This document shows, in pieces, positions 24,323 to 33,987 of a stretch of 64,000 bases of DNA. Under the pieces are notes generated by a model, which ran no database searches, was not told the origin of the DNA, and saw only the letters and a list, made by a program, of their open reading frames with translations. The position numbers and the translations under genes were made by a program. Source of the DNA: CAVSCR01 sp963726575 (GTDB lineage Bacteria > Actinomycetota > Actinomycetes > JAHEKZ01); contig CAVSCR010000003.1 of the NCBI GenBank assembly GCA_963726575.1, positions 186,001-250,000 on the forward strand, given 5' to 3'. How positions within the stretch are numbered: the stretch's first letter is position 1; every line of letters begins with the position of its first letter.

Positions 24323-25861
24323 TCAGCGGTTGGGCGGGGGCAACAGGTCGGTGAACTCCGCAGGCAGCGAGAAGTCGTCGGGGACGGCTCCGGTCAGGTC
24401 GGTTGCCGCCGCAACGCCAGCGTCGCCCTGGGACTGCTCCGCGATCGCCCGCTTGGCGGGATTCCCGCTACGGGCGGCGCCCTTCTTGGCCTTCTTGACC
24501 TTGCCCGCCTTGCGGCGCGCGCCGCCCATCCCGGGAATCCCCGGCATGCCAGGCATACCGCCCTTGGCCATGCGCGACATGACCGTACGTGCCTCGAGGA
24601 ACCGCTCGACGAGATGGTTCACGTCGCTGACCTGGGTGCCCGACCCTTTGGCGATGCGGGTTCGCCGAGAACCGTTGAGCAGCTTGACGTCAGCCCGCTC
24701 CTGAGGCGTCATCGACAAGATGATCGCCTGAGTGCGATCGAGCTCGCGCTCGTCGATGTTCTCGATCTGCTCCTTGTACTGGCCCATACCCGGCAACATC
24801 CCGAAGACCTTGCTCATCGAGCCCATCTTGCGCACGGCCTGCAACTGGTTCAGGAAGTCCTGCAGGGTCAGCTCGCCGCCGCCGGCCAGCTTGCCGGCCA
24901 TCTGTTCGGTCTGCTCGCGCTCGAAGACCTTCTCGGCCTGCTCGATCAGGGTGAGGACGTCGCCCATGCCGAGAATTCGGGACGCCATGCGCTCGGGGTG
25001 GAAGACGTCGAAGTCGTCCAGCTTCTCGCCGTTGCTGGCGAACAGGATCGGACGTCCGGTGACACCACGTACCGACAGAGCGGCGCCGCCGCGTGCGTCA
25101 CCGTCGAGCTTGGTGAGGACGACCCCGTCGAATCCCACGCCGTCGAGGAATGCCTGCGCGGTGGTCAACGCATCCTGACCGACCATGGCGTCGAGGACGA
25201 ACAGAACCTCGTCGGGGTCGACCGCGTCACGGATGTCGCGCGCCTGTTGCATCAGCTCTTCGTCGATGCCGAGCCGACCCGCCGTGTCGACGATGACGAC
25301 GTCGTGCTGCTTGGTCGTTGCGAACTCGATGGCCTGGCGAGACACGGCGACCGGATCACCGCTGCCACTGCCGGCCTCGGGGGCGAACACCGTGACGCCG
25401 GCGCGTTCGCCGACCACCTGGAGCTGCAGCACCGCGTTGGGCCGCTGGAGGTCCGCGGCAACCAGCAGTGGCTGATGTCCTTGTCCCTTCAGCCACTTGG
25501 CGAGCTTGCCCGCGAGGGTTGTCTTCCCGGCGCCCTGCAGGCCGGCCAGCATCAGGACTGTCGGCGGCGTCTTCGCGAACCGGATACGGCGGGTCTCCCC
25601 ACCCAGGATCGTGACCAGTTCTTCGTCGACGATCTTGATGACCTGTTGCCCCGGGTTCAGCGCTTGCGCCACCTCGGTGCCGCGCGCCCGGGTGCGGACG
25701 GACTCGATGAAGTCCTTGACCACCGGTAGCGCGACGTCCGCCTCCAGGAGCGCGACCCGGATCTCGCGCAGCGTGGAGTCCAGGTCGGCGTCGGTGAGGC
25801 GGCCCTTGCCGCGCAAGCCCTTCAGCGCGGCGGACAGCCGGTCCTGCAGCGTCGTGAACAA
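24323..25861 (-). CDS. ffh: Signal recognition particle protein Ffh
   Basis: A 512-residue SRP GTPase that binds signal sequences with 4.5S RNA and docks to FtsY. The N domain is residues 1-95. The G domain has Walker A AGLQGAGKTT (106-115), DTAGRLGID, and TKLDGDARGG. The M domain is Met-rich, with SMSKVFGMLPGMGQ and GSGTQVSDVN followed by a helix. The Met/Gly/Pro stretch (GGMPGMPGIPGMGG) and basic tail are standard for actinobacteria. FtsY is 1.7 kb away on the same strand. Confidence 0.96.
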   Translation of the reverse strand: MFTTLQDRLSAALKGLRGKGRLTDADLDSTLREIRVALLEADVALPVVKDFIESVRTRARGTEVAQALNPGQQVIKIVDEELVTILGGETRRIRFAKTPPTVLMLAGLQGAGKTTLAGKLAKWLKGQGHQPLLVAADLQRPNAVLQLQVVGERAGVTVFAPEAGSGSGDPVAVSRQAIEFATTKQHDVVIVDTAGRLGIDEELMQQARDIRDAVDPDEVLFVLDAMVGQDALTTAQAFLDGVGFDGVVLTKLDGDARGGAALSVRGVTGRPILFASNGEKLDDFDVFHPERMASRILGMGDVLTLIEQAEKVFEREQTEQMAGKLAGGGELTLQDFLNQLQAVRKMGSMSKVFGMLPGMGQYKEQIENIDERELDRTQAIILSMTPQERADVKLLNGSRRTRIAKGSGTQVSDVNHLVERFLEARTVMSRMAKGGMPGMPGIPGMGGARRKAGKVKKAKKGAARSGNPAKRAIAEQSQGDAGVAAATDLTGAVPDDFSLPAEFTDLLPPPNR

Positions 25862-25925
25862 CGTCAGTTCCCTCTCGAGGCGGTGCTCCCAGGGTAGCCG
25901 GGCGGGTCGGTCGTCGAGCGCGGCG

Positions 25926-26354
25926 TCAGTCGTCGGAGTCCGGGCGCCGGGTGCGCTTGACCTGCGAGCGACGCTTCTTGGCCGCGATCCGACGGTCCAC
26001 CGACGCCTTGGTCGGTTTGGTCGACCGGCGTGCCCGAGGGGGAGGGGCGATCGCCGACCTCAGCACCTCGACCAGACGTTCCTGCGCCGCTTCCCGGTTG
26101 CGCAGCTGCGAACGACGCTCCGACGCGGTGATCGTCAGCACTCCGTCGACGAGCCGACCGGCGAGCCGTTGCAGGGCGCGAGCGCGCAGCGTCGGGCCGA
26201 GTGCGGTGGTGGCGGAGACGTCGAAGGACAGCTCGACCCGCGAGTCGGTCGTGTTCACGCCCTGACCGCCTGGCCCCGATGACCGGGAGAACCGCCACGA
26301 CAACTCCGACGCGGGGATCACCACGCCGGCGCGGACGCTCAGATCACCGGCCAT
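25926..26354 (-). CDS. arfB: ArfB/YaeJ-type peptidyl-tRNA hydrolase
   Basis: A 142-residue release-factor-like rescue protein that frees stalled ribosomes. The catalytic GGQ is in SRSSGPGGQGVNTTDSRVEL. The basic C-terminal tail (RRIAAKKRRSQVKRTRR), which enters the mRNA channel, is intact. ATG 26354 is inside the last codons of the upstream reductase gene (11-nt overlap). Length is normal for the family. Confidence 0.92.
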   Translation of the reverse strand: MAGDLSVRAGVVIPASELSWRFSRSSGPGGQGVNTTDSRVELSFDVSATTALGPTLRARALQRLAGRLVDGVLTITASERRSQLRNREAAQERLVEVLRSAIAPPPRARRSTKPTKASVDRRIAAKKRRSQVKRTRRPDSDD

Positions 26355-26919
26355 CTCGGCCTGGCGTGCCAAGTCGGTAGTGCAGGTGCACGACCCCGTC
26401 GGCGAATCGGTGCTCGTCCAGCAGCTGGAGGTCGAGGCGCAGTCCGTCGGGGAGGAACCGGTGACCACCTCCGACGATGACAGGTGAGAGGAACTGGTGG
26501 CACTCGTCCACGAGCCCCGCGCGCAGCGCATGAGCAGCGAGCTCGGGGCCGCCGACGCTCAGGTCCCGAGTCGCCGCCGCCTTCAACTCACGGATGACCG
26601 GGACGTCGAAGTTCCGCTCGATCCGGGTGCGGGCGGTGAACGGCGCGGGAAGGGTCGTCGAGTAGACGACCTTGTCGGCCGCCTGCCAGATCTGCGCGAA
26701 GTCGCGCATGACCTCCGGTTCGTCGGTGAGGTCAGGTGACTCCCAGAAGCGCATCACTTCGTAGAGCCGTCGGCCGTAGAGGTAGGTACCGATCGGTCGT
26801 TGGAGGTCGTTGACGAATTGATGGACCTCTTCGTCCGGGGCGCTCCAGCCGAAGTCGCCGTTCACGTCACAGACGTAGCCGTCCAGAGACGTGATCGCGG
26901 TGTAGTGCAACCTCGCCAT
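26344..26919 (-). CDS. RibD-C/dihydrofolate-reductase-like protein
   Basis: A 191-residue DHFR-fold protein of the RibD C-terminal type. It opens MARLHYTAITSLDGYV, with the NADPH-side segment LYGRRLYEVMRFWES, then SVGGPELAAHALRAGLVDE and a conserved Pro in LSPVIVGGG. These stand-alone proteins are usually NADPH-dependent reductases of unknown substrate; true folate or riboflavin roles are not implied. It is read together with arfB and the HIT-like gene. Confidence 0.88.
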   Translation of the reverse strand: MARLHYTAITSLDGYVCDVNGDFGWSAPDEEVHQFVNDLQRPIGTYLYGRRLYEVMRFWESPDLTDEPEVMRDFAQIWQAADKVVYSTTLPAPFTARTRIERNFDVPVIRELKAAATRDLSVGGPELAAHALRAGLVDECHQFLSPVIVGGGHRFLPDGLRLDLQLLDEHRFADGVVHLHYRLGTPGRDGR

Positions 26920-26922
26920 CTG

Positions 26923-27549
26923 CTACTCCTCCAGCCCGTCATGGGCGACGCCGTCCTGCTGGGCGAGTGCGGCAGCGACCGCACGCATGCCGCGCAGGGC
27001 CAACTCCTCGGGGTAGCGCGGCAGCATCTCCTCCCACTCCGGCAGATTCGACCCACGCAGCTGGAGGAATCCCTCTGGGCGTGCGAGGAAGAAGATGTGC
27101 AGGTGCGCCCCGCCGTCTCCCCACTTGTTCACATGCACGCGGCCGATGCCTCCGAGACGCATGGCCGCGCACTCGGTACGCACGATCAGCTGGCCCAACT
27201 CGGCTGCCATTGCATCGTCGAGGTCGCCGAGATCTGCATGGACAAGCGGAGACAGGATCGCGCCGAAAGGTAGCCCGAGTGGCTCGCCGAGCGACGCCAG
27301 GACCCAGCGGTCGTTGTGCCACATGGCGCCGGAGAGGCCGTTGTCGCAACGCCAGCAACTTGCGCCTCCCTCACCGCTGCGCGGCGGTTCCGGCAGCACC
27401 GGGCCTTCGAACGGCTTGACCCGCAACGACTCTGGCTCGAACGGGAAGATGTCCCACTCCGACTGGTCCGGAAGCGGCAACCGTCCGGTCGGGGACGCGG
27501 CTTCTGCCCGTCGCACGCGGTCCAGGAAGTCCTGCGGCGGTTCCAGCAT
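26923..27549 (-). CDS. HIT-like nucleotide-binding protein
   Basis: A 208-residue protein. A Cys pair (SCWRCDN) starts the core, followed by NDRWVLASLG, LVHADLGDLDDAMAAELG and GRVHVNKWGDGGAHLHIFF, where the H-x-H pattern matches the HIT histidine motif in a looser form. HIT proteins hydrolyse or transfer nucleotidyl groups. I place it in this superfamily by pattern only; substrate unknown. It begins 32 nt after ftsY and ends 3 nt before the reductase gene. Confidence 0.6.
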   Translation of the reverse strand: MLEPPQDFLDRVRRAEAASPTGRLPLPDQSEWDIFPFEPESLRVKPFEGPVLPEPPRSGEGGASCWRCDNGLSGAMWHNDRWVLASLGEPLGLPFGAILSPLVHADLGDLDDAMAAELGQLIVRTECAAMRLGGIGRVHVNKWGDGGAHLHIFFLARPEGFLQLRGSNLPEWEEMLPRYPEELALRGMRAVAAALAQQDGVAHDGLEE

Positions 27550-27581
27550 GCGGTCCCCTCCCGAGGCCCATCCCTCGATGA

Positions 27582-28676
27582 CTAGCCGACGATTGCGGAC
27601 ACGAACTCCGTGGGGTCGAACGGCGCGAGGTCGTCGGGTCCCTCGCCCAGCCCCACCAGCTTCACCGGCACACCCAGCTCGCGCTGGACGGCCACCACGA
27701 TGCCGCCCTTGGCCGTGCCGTCGAGCTTGGTCAGCACGATCCCGGTCACGTCGACGACCTCGGCGAAGACGCGCGCCTGTGCCAAGCCGTTCTGCCCGGT
27801 CGTCGCGTCGAGCACGAGCAGCACCTCGTCGACCGGCGCCTGCTTCTCGACGACGCGCTTGACCTTGCCGAGCTCGTCCATGAGCCCGGTCTTGGTGTGC
27901 AGCCGGCCCGCGGTGTCGATGATGACCACGTCGACCTCTGCCTCGACCCCGGCGCGCACGGCCTCGAACGCGACGCTGGCAGGGTCGGAACCCTCATGAC
28001 CGCGCACCACGATCGCGCCGACGCGGTCCCCCCACGTCTGCAGCTGCTCGGCCGCCGCCGCGCGGAACGTGTCGGCCGCACCGAGCAGCACGTCACGGTC
28101 GTCGGCCACGAGCAGGCGAGCCAGCTTGCCCGTCGTGGTCGTCTTGCCGGTTCCGTTGACTCCCACGATCAGCGCGACGGCAGGGTGGTCGGCATGACGG
28201 TCGAGGTGCAGCGCGCGGTCGGTGTCCGCGCCCACCAACGCCAGCAGCTCCTCGCGCAGGATCTGTTGCAGCTGCGCGGTCGTCCGCGTGCCGTCGACCT
28301 TCACCCGTGTCCGCAGATGCTCGACGACCTCGCGTGCCGGCTCGACGCCGAGGTCGGAGGCGATGAGGGTGTCCTCGACGTCGTCCCAGTCGGATGCCTC
28401 GAGGTGCTCCCGGGACAAAACCGTGAGCAGCCCGCGTCCGAGCGTCGACTGCGAACCGGCCAGCCTCGAACGCAGTCGCGTCATACGGCCGCTGACCGAC
28501 TCCGGACGTTCCAGCGCCAACAAGTCGACGGGTGTGCCGCTCGGCTCCTCCGACACGGGCGCCGCCGGCTCATCGCCGCCGGAGGACGTGGGACGACGGC
28601 TGGCGAGCACCACGCCGGTGACGACGAGGACGGCCACGAGCAGGCCGAGGATGATCAGCACGTCGATACCGCTCAC
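27582..28676 (-). CDS. ftsY: Signal recognition particle receptor FtsY
   Basis: A 364-residue SRP receptor GTPase. An N-terminal membrane helix (about 5-26) anchors it, a feature typical of actinobacterial FtsY. The NG domain has IVGVNGTGKTTTTGKLARLL, DTFRAAAAEQLQTW, DTAGRLHTK and TKLDGTAKGG. It completes the targeting pair with ffh. Read after smc and a small membrane protein, an order also seen in Mycobacterium and Streptomyces. Confidence 0.96.
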   Translation of the reverse strand: MSGIDVLIILGLLVAVLVVTGVVLASRRPTSSGGDEPAAPVSEEPSGTPVDLLALERPESVSGRMTRLRSRLAGSQSTLGRGLLTVLSREHLEASDWDDVEDTLIASDLGVEPAREVVEHLRTRVKVDGTRTTAQLQQILREELLALVGADTDRALHLDRHADHPAVALIVGVNGTGKTTTTGKLARLLVADDRDVLLGAADTFRAAAAEQLQTWGDRVGAIVVRGHEGSDPASVAFEAVRAGVEAEVDVVIIDTAGRLHTKTGLMDELGKVKRVVEKQAPVDEVLLVLDATTGQNGLAQARVFAEVVDVTGIVLTKLDGTAKGGIVVAVQRELGVPVKLVGLGEGPDDLAPFDPTEFVSAIVG

Positions 28677-28689
28677 GCGATCAGTCTCC

Positions 28690-29058
28690 TCATGTGCCGG
28701 CCCGCTCCAGGTAGCGAAGCGTGAGCACTCCTACTCCGCCGGCGGCCAGCCAGCCGAAGGGGATGAAGAGCAGCAGGAGCGGCGTGCAGACGATCAGGCA
28801 GGCGGCGGCCACCAAGATCAGGCCGAGGCGCTCTCGCGGCGGCGGGGTCCGACGCAGCACGTACCACCAACCCAGCGTGGCGCCGGCGACCGAACCCACG
28901 ATGCCGAAGGGCAGCAGCGCAGCGCCACGCAGCCCCAAGAAGTTACCGGCGAACAGCACCGGGACCAGCAGGCCGACGCAGGACCCCGCAGCTGTGCCGA
29001 GGAACGTGACGAACGTGAGCCGGCGCGCGTAGTCAGGAGTCGCTGCTCCATCGCTCAC
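28690..29058 (-). CDS. Small four-helix membrane protein between smc and ftsY
   Basis: A 122-residue protein with about four hydrophobic segments (roughly 14-38, 43-64, 80-94 and 96-112). ATG 29058 overlaps the smc stop (ATGA). I do not recognise the family; it may be a lineage-specific protein. Position suggests co-expression with smc and ftsY but not a shared function. Confidence 0.65.
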   Translation of the reverse strand: MSDGAATPDYARRLTFVTFLGTAAGSCVGLLVPVLFAGNFLGLRGAALLPFGIVGSVAGATLGWWYVLRRTPPPRERLGLILVAAACLIVCTPLLLLFIPFGWLAAGGVGVLTLRYLERAGT

Positions 29059-32000
29059 GCGGATTGCTCCTCGCGCAGGCGTTGGCTGATCACGGCGCTG
29101 ACGCCGTCCCCGCGCATGGAGATGCCGTACAGCGAGTCAGCCACTTCCATCGTGCGCTTCTGGTGAGTGACGATGAGGAGCTGGCTGTTCTCACGCAGCT
29201 CCTCGTAGATCTCCAGCAGTCGTCCGAGGTTGGTGTCGTCCAGCGCCGCCTCGACCTCGTCGAGGACGTAGAACGGGCTGGGACGGGCCTTGAACAGAGC
29301 AATGAGGAACGCGACCGCCGTCAACGACCGCTCACCGCCGGACAACAGCGAGAGGCGCTTGACCTTCTTGCCTGGTGGTCGCGCCTCGATGTCGACGCCG
29401 CTGTTGAGCAGGTCCGATGCGTCGGTGAGGATCAGCCGCCCTTCGCCGCCGGGGAACAACCGGGCGAACACGTCGACGAACTCGCGAGCGACGTCCTGGT
29501 AGGCCTGCGTGAAGACCTGTTCGATGCGCTCGTCGACGTCGCGCACGATGTCCATGAGGTCACGCTTGGTCTTCTTCAGGTCCTCCAGCTGTTCGCTCAG
29601 GAACTGTTGACGCTCCTCCAGCGCCGCGTACTCCTCCAGGGCCAGCGGGTTGACCCGACCCAGCAACGCCAGTGCTCGCTCGGCGCCGCGCAGCCGCTTC
29701 TCCTGGGTGAGTCGGTCGAACACCGTCGGTTCCGGCGGCGTCTTCGGCTCCGGGTCCCCTGGCGCAGCCGGCGACGGCGGCACCAGCTGGTCGGGCCCGT
29801 ACTCCGCCACCAACGTCTGCGCGTCGACGCCCAGCTCCTCCAGAGCCTTCGTCTCCACCTGCTCGATCCGGAGGCGCTGCTCGGCTCGGGCCACCTCGTC
29901 GCGGTGCACCGAGTCGGTCAGGCGCTGGAGCTCGGCGTCGAGGCCGCGCAGTCGCTCACGCACTTGTACGAGCTCTGCCTCGTGCCTTTGTCGATCGTCC
30001 TCCGCCTCGGTGCGTTCGGCCCCGGCGAGGGACAGCGACGACTCCAGCGCCGGCATGATGATCGTGACGGCGACCGCGACGGCGCGGGCGGTCGCCACCT
30101 GCTTCACCGCCTGCTCCCTCAGCTGGGCGCGACGAACCCGCGCGTCCCGCTCCGCCTGCGCTGCGCGATCCAGCTCGTCAGCGCGGCCGGCCAGTGCGCT
30201 GGCGCGCTCCTCACCGGTCCGCACTGCCAGACGGACCTCGGTCTCGATCTGGCGCGCCTGGGCGGCCCGCAAGGCGAGACGATCGCGTTCGGTCGTCGCC
30301 GGCTCGACCAGATCCGGGCCGTTCTGCGCCGCGGCGAGTCGATGTTCGAGCTCGGCCAGCCCGGCCAGGTCCTGCTCGCGGGCTTCGCGCGCCTTGTCGA
30401 TCGCAGACTGCACCCGTGCGGCCTCGGCGCTGGCAGCGCGGGCGGCGCTGCCGAGGTGCCCCAGCTGTTCGGCCACGGCGGCCAGACGGGCGTCGGACTC
30501 GTGCAGACGAGCCAGCGCCGCGTCGACGCGAGTGGCGGCCGCCTGGCGTTGCTCACCCGCACGCGACAACTCGAAGCGCAGACGCTCGCACCGATGACTG
30601 GCTGAGGCGAGGGCGGTAGCGGCCTCATCGACCGCGGCTTGCACCTCGAGCAACGACGGCGTCGACGACGAGCCACCGGCCGCGAAGTCGGCGCCGAGCA
30701 CGTCGCCCTCGCGGGTCACGGCGATGACGTCGGGGAGCTGACCCACGAGGCGGCGCGCCTCAGTGAGTCCCTCGACCACCGCAACCCGCTCCAGCAACCG
30801 GTGGATCGCTGGCGCCAGCGAGTCCGGCGCCGTGACGAGGTCGACCGCGTAGCGCGCCTCAGACGGAAGTGAGGCCCACGTCGAGCGCGCCGTGCTCGGA
30901 CCGGCTCCGGCTACGAGCAGGCCGGCGCGGCCAGCGTCGTCGTTCTTGAGCAGTCGGATGGCGTCGACGGCACTGCCGACTCCGTCGACGGCGACGGCGT
31001 CGGCCGCCGCCCCGAGAGCTGCAGCGACCGCCGTCTGAGATCCGGGCTCAACCGTGATGAGCGCAGCCACGGACCCGAGGAGTCCGGACAGGCGGTCCGA
31101 TGCCGCGAGCAGCGCCCCCGTGCCGTCTTTGCGGGAAAGCCCGAGCTCGAGTGCCTCCTTGCGGGCCGCCATGGAGCTGCGTTCGCTGTCGGCCTCGCGC
31201 TCCTCCTCGCGTAGGGCTGCCATGCGCTCGTCGGCCTGGGCCAAAGCGTCGGAGGCGGACTGGTGCTCGGCGTCGAGGTCGACCTCGCCGGCGTCGAGCC
31301 CCGCGACCTGCGTCTCGAGCGCCGCGAACTCGGCCTGTGCAGCGCCCGCGCGTGCGGTCGCCTCGGCCGCAGACGCCTCGAGTCGCGCGATCTCGGCGTC
31401 TCCCGCCTCGGCGCGGGTGCGCAGGGCGTTGACCTGACCGGTCAGCCGGGCGAGACCTTCCCGTCGATCCGCGATCGCGCGCAACACCCCGGCAATGCGC
31501 TGTTCCTCGGTGCCGAGCTCGGATTCGGCGGCGACGCGCGCCGCTTCGGCGTCGGACAACGACTGGTGGTCGAGTGCAACCTGCGCCGCCAGCTCGGCCT
31601 CGGCCTCGCGCACTGTGGCTGCCTCCTGCGCCAGCACGTCGGGGTCGGCACCACCGCGGTCGTCGGCCTCTTCGACGATGGCCTGACGCCGCACCCGCTC
31701 CGTCGCGAGGGTCGCAGTCGCGCGGAAGCGGTCGCGCAGACCGGAGAGACGAAACCAGGTCTCCTGCGCCTGCGAGAGTCGGGGCAGGCTGGCCGCGATG
31801 GCCGCCTCGAGGTCGGCCTCCCGGCCGCGGTCGCGGGCCAGGTCGGCCTCGACCTCAGCGCGGCGCTCCAACAGGGCGGTCTCGTCGGCCACCTCTTGCT
31901 GCAACGTCGAGCGCAGGCGCAGCAGGTCGTCGGCCAGGAGTCGCAGACGGGAGTCGCGCAGGTCGGCCTGGACGACGGCGGCGCGGCGGGCGACCTCGGC

Positions 32001-32624
32001 CTGGCGGCCCAGCGGCTTGAGCTGACGCCGCAGCTCGGAGGTCAGGTCGGTGATCCGCGTGAGGTTGGCCTCCATCGCGTCCAGCTTGCGAAGCGCCTTC
32101 TCCTTGCGTTTACGGTGCTTGAGCACCCCGGCGGCCTCTTCGATGAACCCGCGCCGGTCCTCAGGCGTGGCCGACAGCACGGAGTCGAGCTGGCCTTGGC
32201 CGACGATGACGTGCATCTCGCGTCCGATGCCGGAGTCGGAGAGGAGTTCCTGGACGTCGAGGAGGCGGCACGGTTCGCCGTTGATGGCGTACTCCGAGCC
32301 ACCGTTGCGGAACATGGTCCGCGACAGCGTCACCTCGGTGTACTCGATGGCCAGCGCGCCGTCGGCGTTGTCGATGGTGAGAACGACCTCGGCGCGGCCC
32401 AGCGGGGGGCGTCCGGAGGTCCCGGCGAAGATGACGTCTTCCATCTTGCCGCCGCGCAGCGACTTGGCACCCTGCTCGCCCATGACCCAGGCGAGGGCGT
32501 CGACGACGTTGGACTTGCCCGAGCCGTTGGGGCCGACCACCGCAGTGATCCCCGGCTCGAAGCGCAGCGTCGTCGACGACGCGAACGACTTGAAGCCCCG
32601 CAGGGTGAGGCTCTTCAGGTACAC
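29055..32624 (-). CDS. smc: Chromosome segregation SMC protein
   Basis: A 1,189-residue SMC ATPase. Walker A is GPNGSGKSNVVDALAWVMGE (31-50). Long coiled coils run from ~165 to 500 and ~650 to 1010, separated by the hinge (LSGLLGSVAALITVEPGSQ region). The C-terminal head has the signature LLSGGERSLTAVAFLIAL and Walker B FYVLDEVEAALDD. GTG 32624 was chosen because GGAG lies 7 nt upstream and the N-terminal head begins there (VYLKSLTLRGFKSF). With ScpAB it would compact and segregate DNA; no scpA or scpB is in this window. Confidence 0.96.
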   Translation of the reverse strand: MYLKSLTLRGFKSFASSTTLRFEPGITAVVGPNGSGKSNVVDALAWVMGEQGAKSLRGGKMEDVIFAGTSGRPPLGRAEVVLTIDNADGALAIEYTEVTLSRTMFRNGGSEYAINGEPCRLLDVQELLSDSGIGREMHVIVGQGQLDSVLSATPEDRRGFIEEAAGVLKHRKRKEKALRKLDAMEANLTRITDLTSELRRQLKPLGRQAEVARRAAVVQADLRDSRLRLLADDLLRLRSTLQQEVADETALLERRAEVEADLARDRGREADLEAAIAASLPRLSQAQETWFRLSGLRDRFRATATLATERVRRQAIVEEADDRGGADPDVLAQEAATVREAEAELAAQVALDHQSLSDAEAARVAAESELGTEEQRIAGVLRAIADRREGLARLTGQVNALRTRAEAGDAEIARLEASAAEATARAGAAQAEFAALETQVAGLDAGEVDLDAEHQSASDALAQADERMAALREEEREADSERSSMAARKEALELGLSRKDGTGALLAASDRLSGLLGSVAALITVEPGSQTAVAAALGAAADAVAVDGVGSAVDAIRLLKNDDAGRAGLLVAGAGPSTARSTWASLPSEARYAVDLVTAPDSLAPAIHRLLERVAVVEGLTEARRLVGQLPDVIAVTREGDVLGADFAAGGSSSTPSLLEVQAAVDEAATALASASHRCERLRFELSRAGEQRQAAATRVDAALARLHESDARLAAVAEQLGHLGSAARAASAEAARVQSAIDKAREAREQDLAGLAELEHRLAAAQNGPDLVEPATTERDRLALRAAQARQIETEVRLAVRTGEERASALAGRADELDRAAQAERDARVRRAQLREQAVKQVATARAVAVAVTIIMPALESSLSLAGAERTEAEDDRQRHEAELVQVRERLRGLDAELQRLTDSVHRDEVARAEQRLRIEQVETKALEELGVDAQTLVAEYGPDQLVPPSPAAPGDPEPKTPPEPTVFDRLTQEKRLRGAERALALLGRVNPLALEEYAALEERQQFLSEQLEDLKKTKRDLMDIVRDVDERIEQVFTQAYQDVAREFVDVFARLFPGGEGRLILTDASDLLNSGVDIEARPPGKKVKRLSLLSGGERSLTAVAFLIALFKARPSPFYVLDEVEAALDDTNLGRLLEIYEELRENSQLLIVTHQKRTMEVADSLYGISMRGDGVSAVISQRLREEQSA

Positions 32625-32741
32625 AGACGGACTCCGTCGACGGGCACGACACGGGGAGCGCGAGCACGAGGCAGCGCGCAAGGAACTCGAGGAAGTGCCG
32701 CCGACTCTACCGGCCCAGGGGGTCGGGAACCGCCAGGCGGG

Positions 32742-32936
32742 TCAGGCGAGTGCTGCTTCGACAGTCGTGACGTCGAGCGTCAACAGATCCCCGTCCACCA
32801 CCGTGAACGCCTCGTTCTCGGCGCGAAGACGCAGGACCTCGGTTTCGAGGTCGCTGACGCGGCGCCGCAGGAGGGCGATCTCAGCAAGGATGCGAGGGTC
32901 GGAACCGCCGATGTGGCCGAGCAGAGCCTTTGCCAT
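32742..32936 (-). CDS. Small leucine-zipper-like actinobacterial protein
   Basis: A 64-residue protein: MAKALLGHIGGSDPR, then a coiled coil with Leu/Ile/Val at heptad spacing (ILAEIALLRRRVSDLETEV), and a short acidic tail. I recall similar short proteins in many actinobacteria, without a function. It is just upstream of smc on the same strand, with 117 nt between them. Likely a soluble dimer. Confidence 0.7.
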   Translation of the reverse strand: MAKALLGHIGGSDPRILAEIALLRRRVSDLETEVLRLRAENEAFTVVDGDLLTLDVTTVEAALA

Positions 32937-33104
32937 CGTGCAGACCTCTTCGCGTTCTCAGCCGGGATCTCCGGCCGGAGTGTGTGTACAGGTGCCCGTC
33001 AGACGGGCGGGATGTCGATGGTCGATCGACACCAGGGTGACACCGCAAGTCGAGTCGGGTCAAGACGGCCGGGGGTCGAGTGAGGACGGCGTCACCCACA
33101 TGGG

Positions 33105-33983
33105 TCACGGGTGTGCGCGGACCGGCGACCTCCGTCGGCGCGGCGCAGGCTGGCAGACCGGGCAGAACCAGGACGACCGATTCGCGAACGCCTCGCGCCG
33201 GATGGGCGTGCCACAGCGCGAACACGGTTCACCCTCCTGCCCGTAGACGGCCAACGACCGGTCGAACCAGCCGCTCTCGCCGTTCACGTCCACGTACAGC
33301 GCGTCGAACGAGGTACCCCCGGCCGCCAGCGCCTCGGACATGACCTCGTGGGCGGCGTCGAGCAGCTGGTGGGCGAGCGCCACGGTGAGGGCGTCGGTCC
33401 TACGCCGACCGTGCAGCCGGGTCCGCCACAGCGCCTCGTCGGCGTAGATGTTGCCGACCCCGGAGACGAGCTCCTGGTCGAGCAGCGCCCGCTTGACCTC
33501 GGTCCGGCGCCGGCGCAGGCGTCGCGCCACGACATCACGGTCGTACTCGGCCTCGAAGGGGTCGGGCGCGATGTGCCGGGCCGCGGCCGGCCGGCCGTGC
33601 TCGTCGAGGTCCTCGACCACCACCCACCCGAACGTGCGCTGGTCGCAGAACCACAGGTCCGTGCCACCCGACAGCTGTAGGCCGGCACCGGCGTGCACGG
33701 GGAGTCGGCCGTCGGCGGCCGCCTCGCCGATGCGGAACTGTCCACTCATCCCCAGGTGCGCCACCAACGCTGAGCCGTCGTCCAGTGGGATCCACAGGTA
33801 CTTGCCGCGGCGCTGCGGCTGCCCGAGCTCACGCCCGACCAGTCGGTCGCGGAACTCCCGTTGCCCACCTGGCTGACGGCGCAACGTCCGCGGATGCCCG
33901 AACCGGACGTCGATGACGCGCTGTCCCATCGCGTGCTCTTCCAGACCGCGTCGCACCGTTTCGACCTCGGGGAGCTCGGGCAT
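33105..33983 (-). CDS. mutM: Formamidopyrimidine-DNA glycosylase (MutM/Fpg)
   Basis: A 292-residue glycosylase/lyase removing 8-oxoguanine and FapyG. The N-terminal MPELPEVETVRRGL provides the catalytic Pro and Glu. The H2TH region contains DQELVSGVGNIYADEALW. The zinc finger is at the C-terminus: CSRCGTPIRREAFANRSSWF, then CPVCQ. It lies 4 nt after rnc and is followed by a basic RRRRS tail. Confidence 0.96.
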   Translation of the reverse strand: MPELPEVETVRRGLEEHAMGQRVIDVRFGHPRTLRRQPGGQREFRDRLVGRELGQPQRRGKYLWIPLDDGSALVAHLGMSGQFRIGEAAADGRLPVHAGAGLQLSGGTDLWFCDQRTFGWVVVEDLDEHGRPAAARHIAPDPFEAEYDRDVVARRLRRRRTEVKRALLDQELVSGVGNIYADEALWRTRLHGRRRTDALTVALAHQLLDAAHEVMSEALAAGGTSFDALYVDVNGESGWFDRSLAVYGQEGEPCSRCGTPIRREAFANRSSWFCPVCQPAPRRRRSPVRAHP

Positions 33984-33987
33984 GGGG

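Noticed and set aside
32994..33008. Short palindrome GCCCGT-CAG-ACGGGC downstream of mutM
   Set aside because: Six-bp stem with a 3-nt loop and no U-run; similar chance palindromes are common at this GC.
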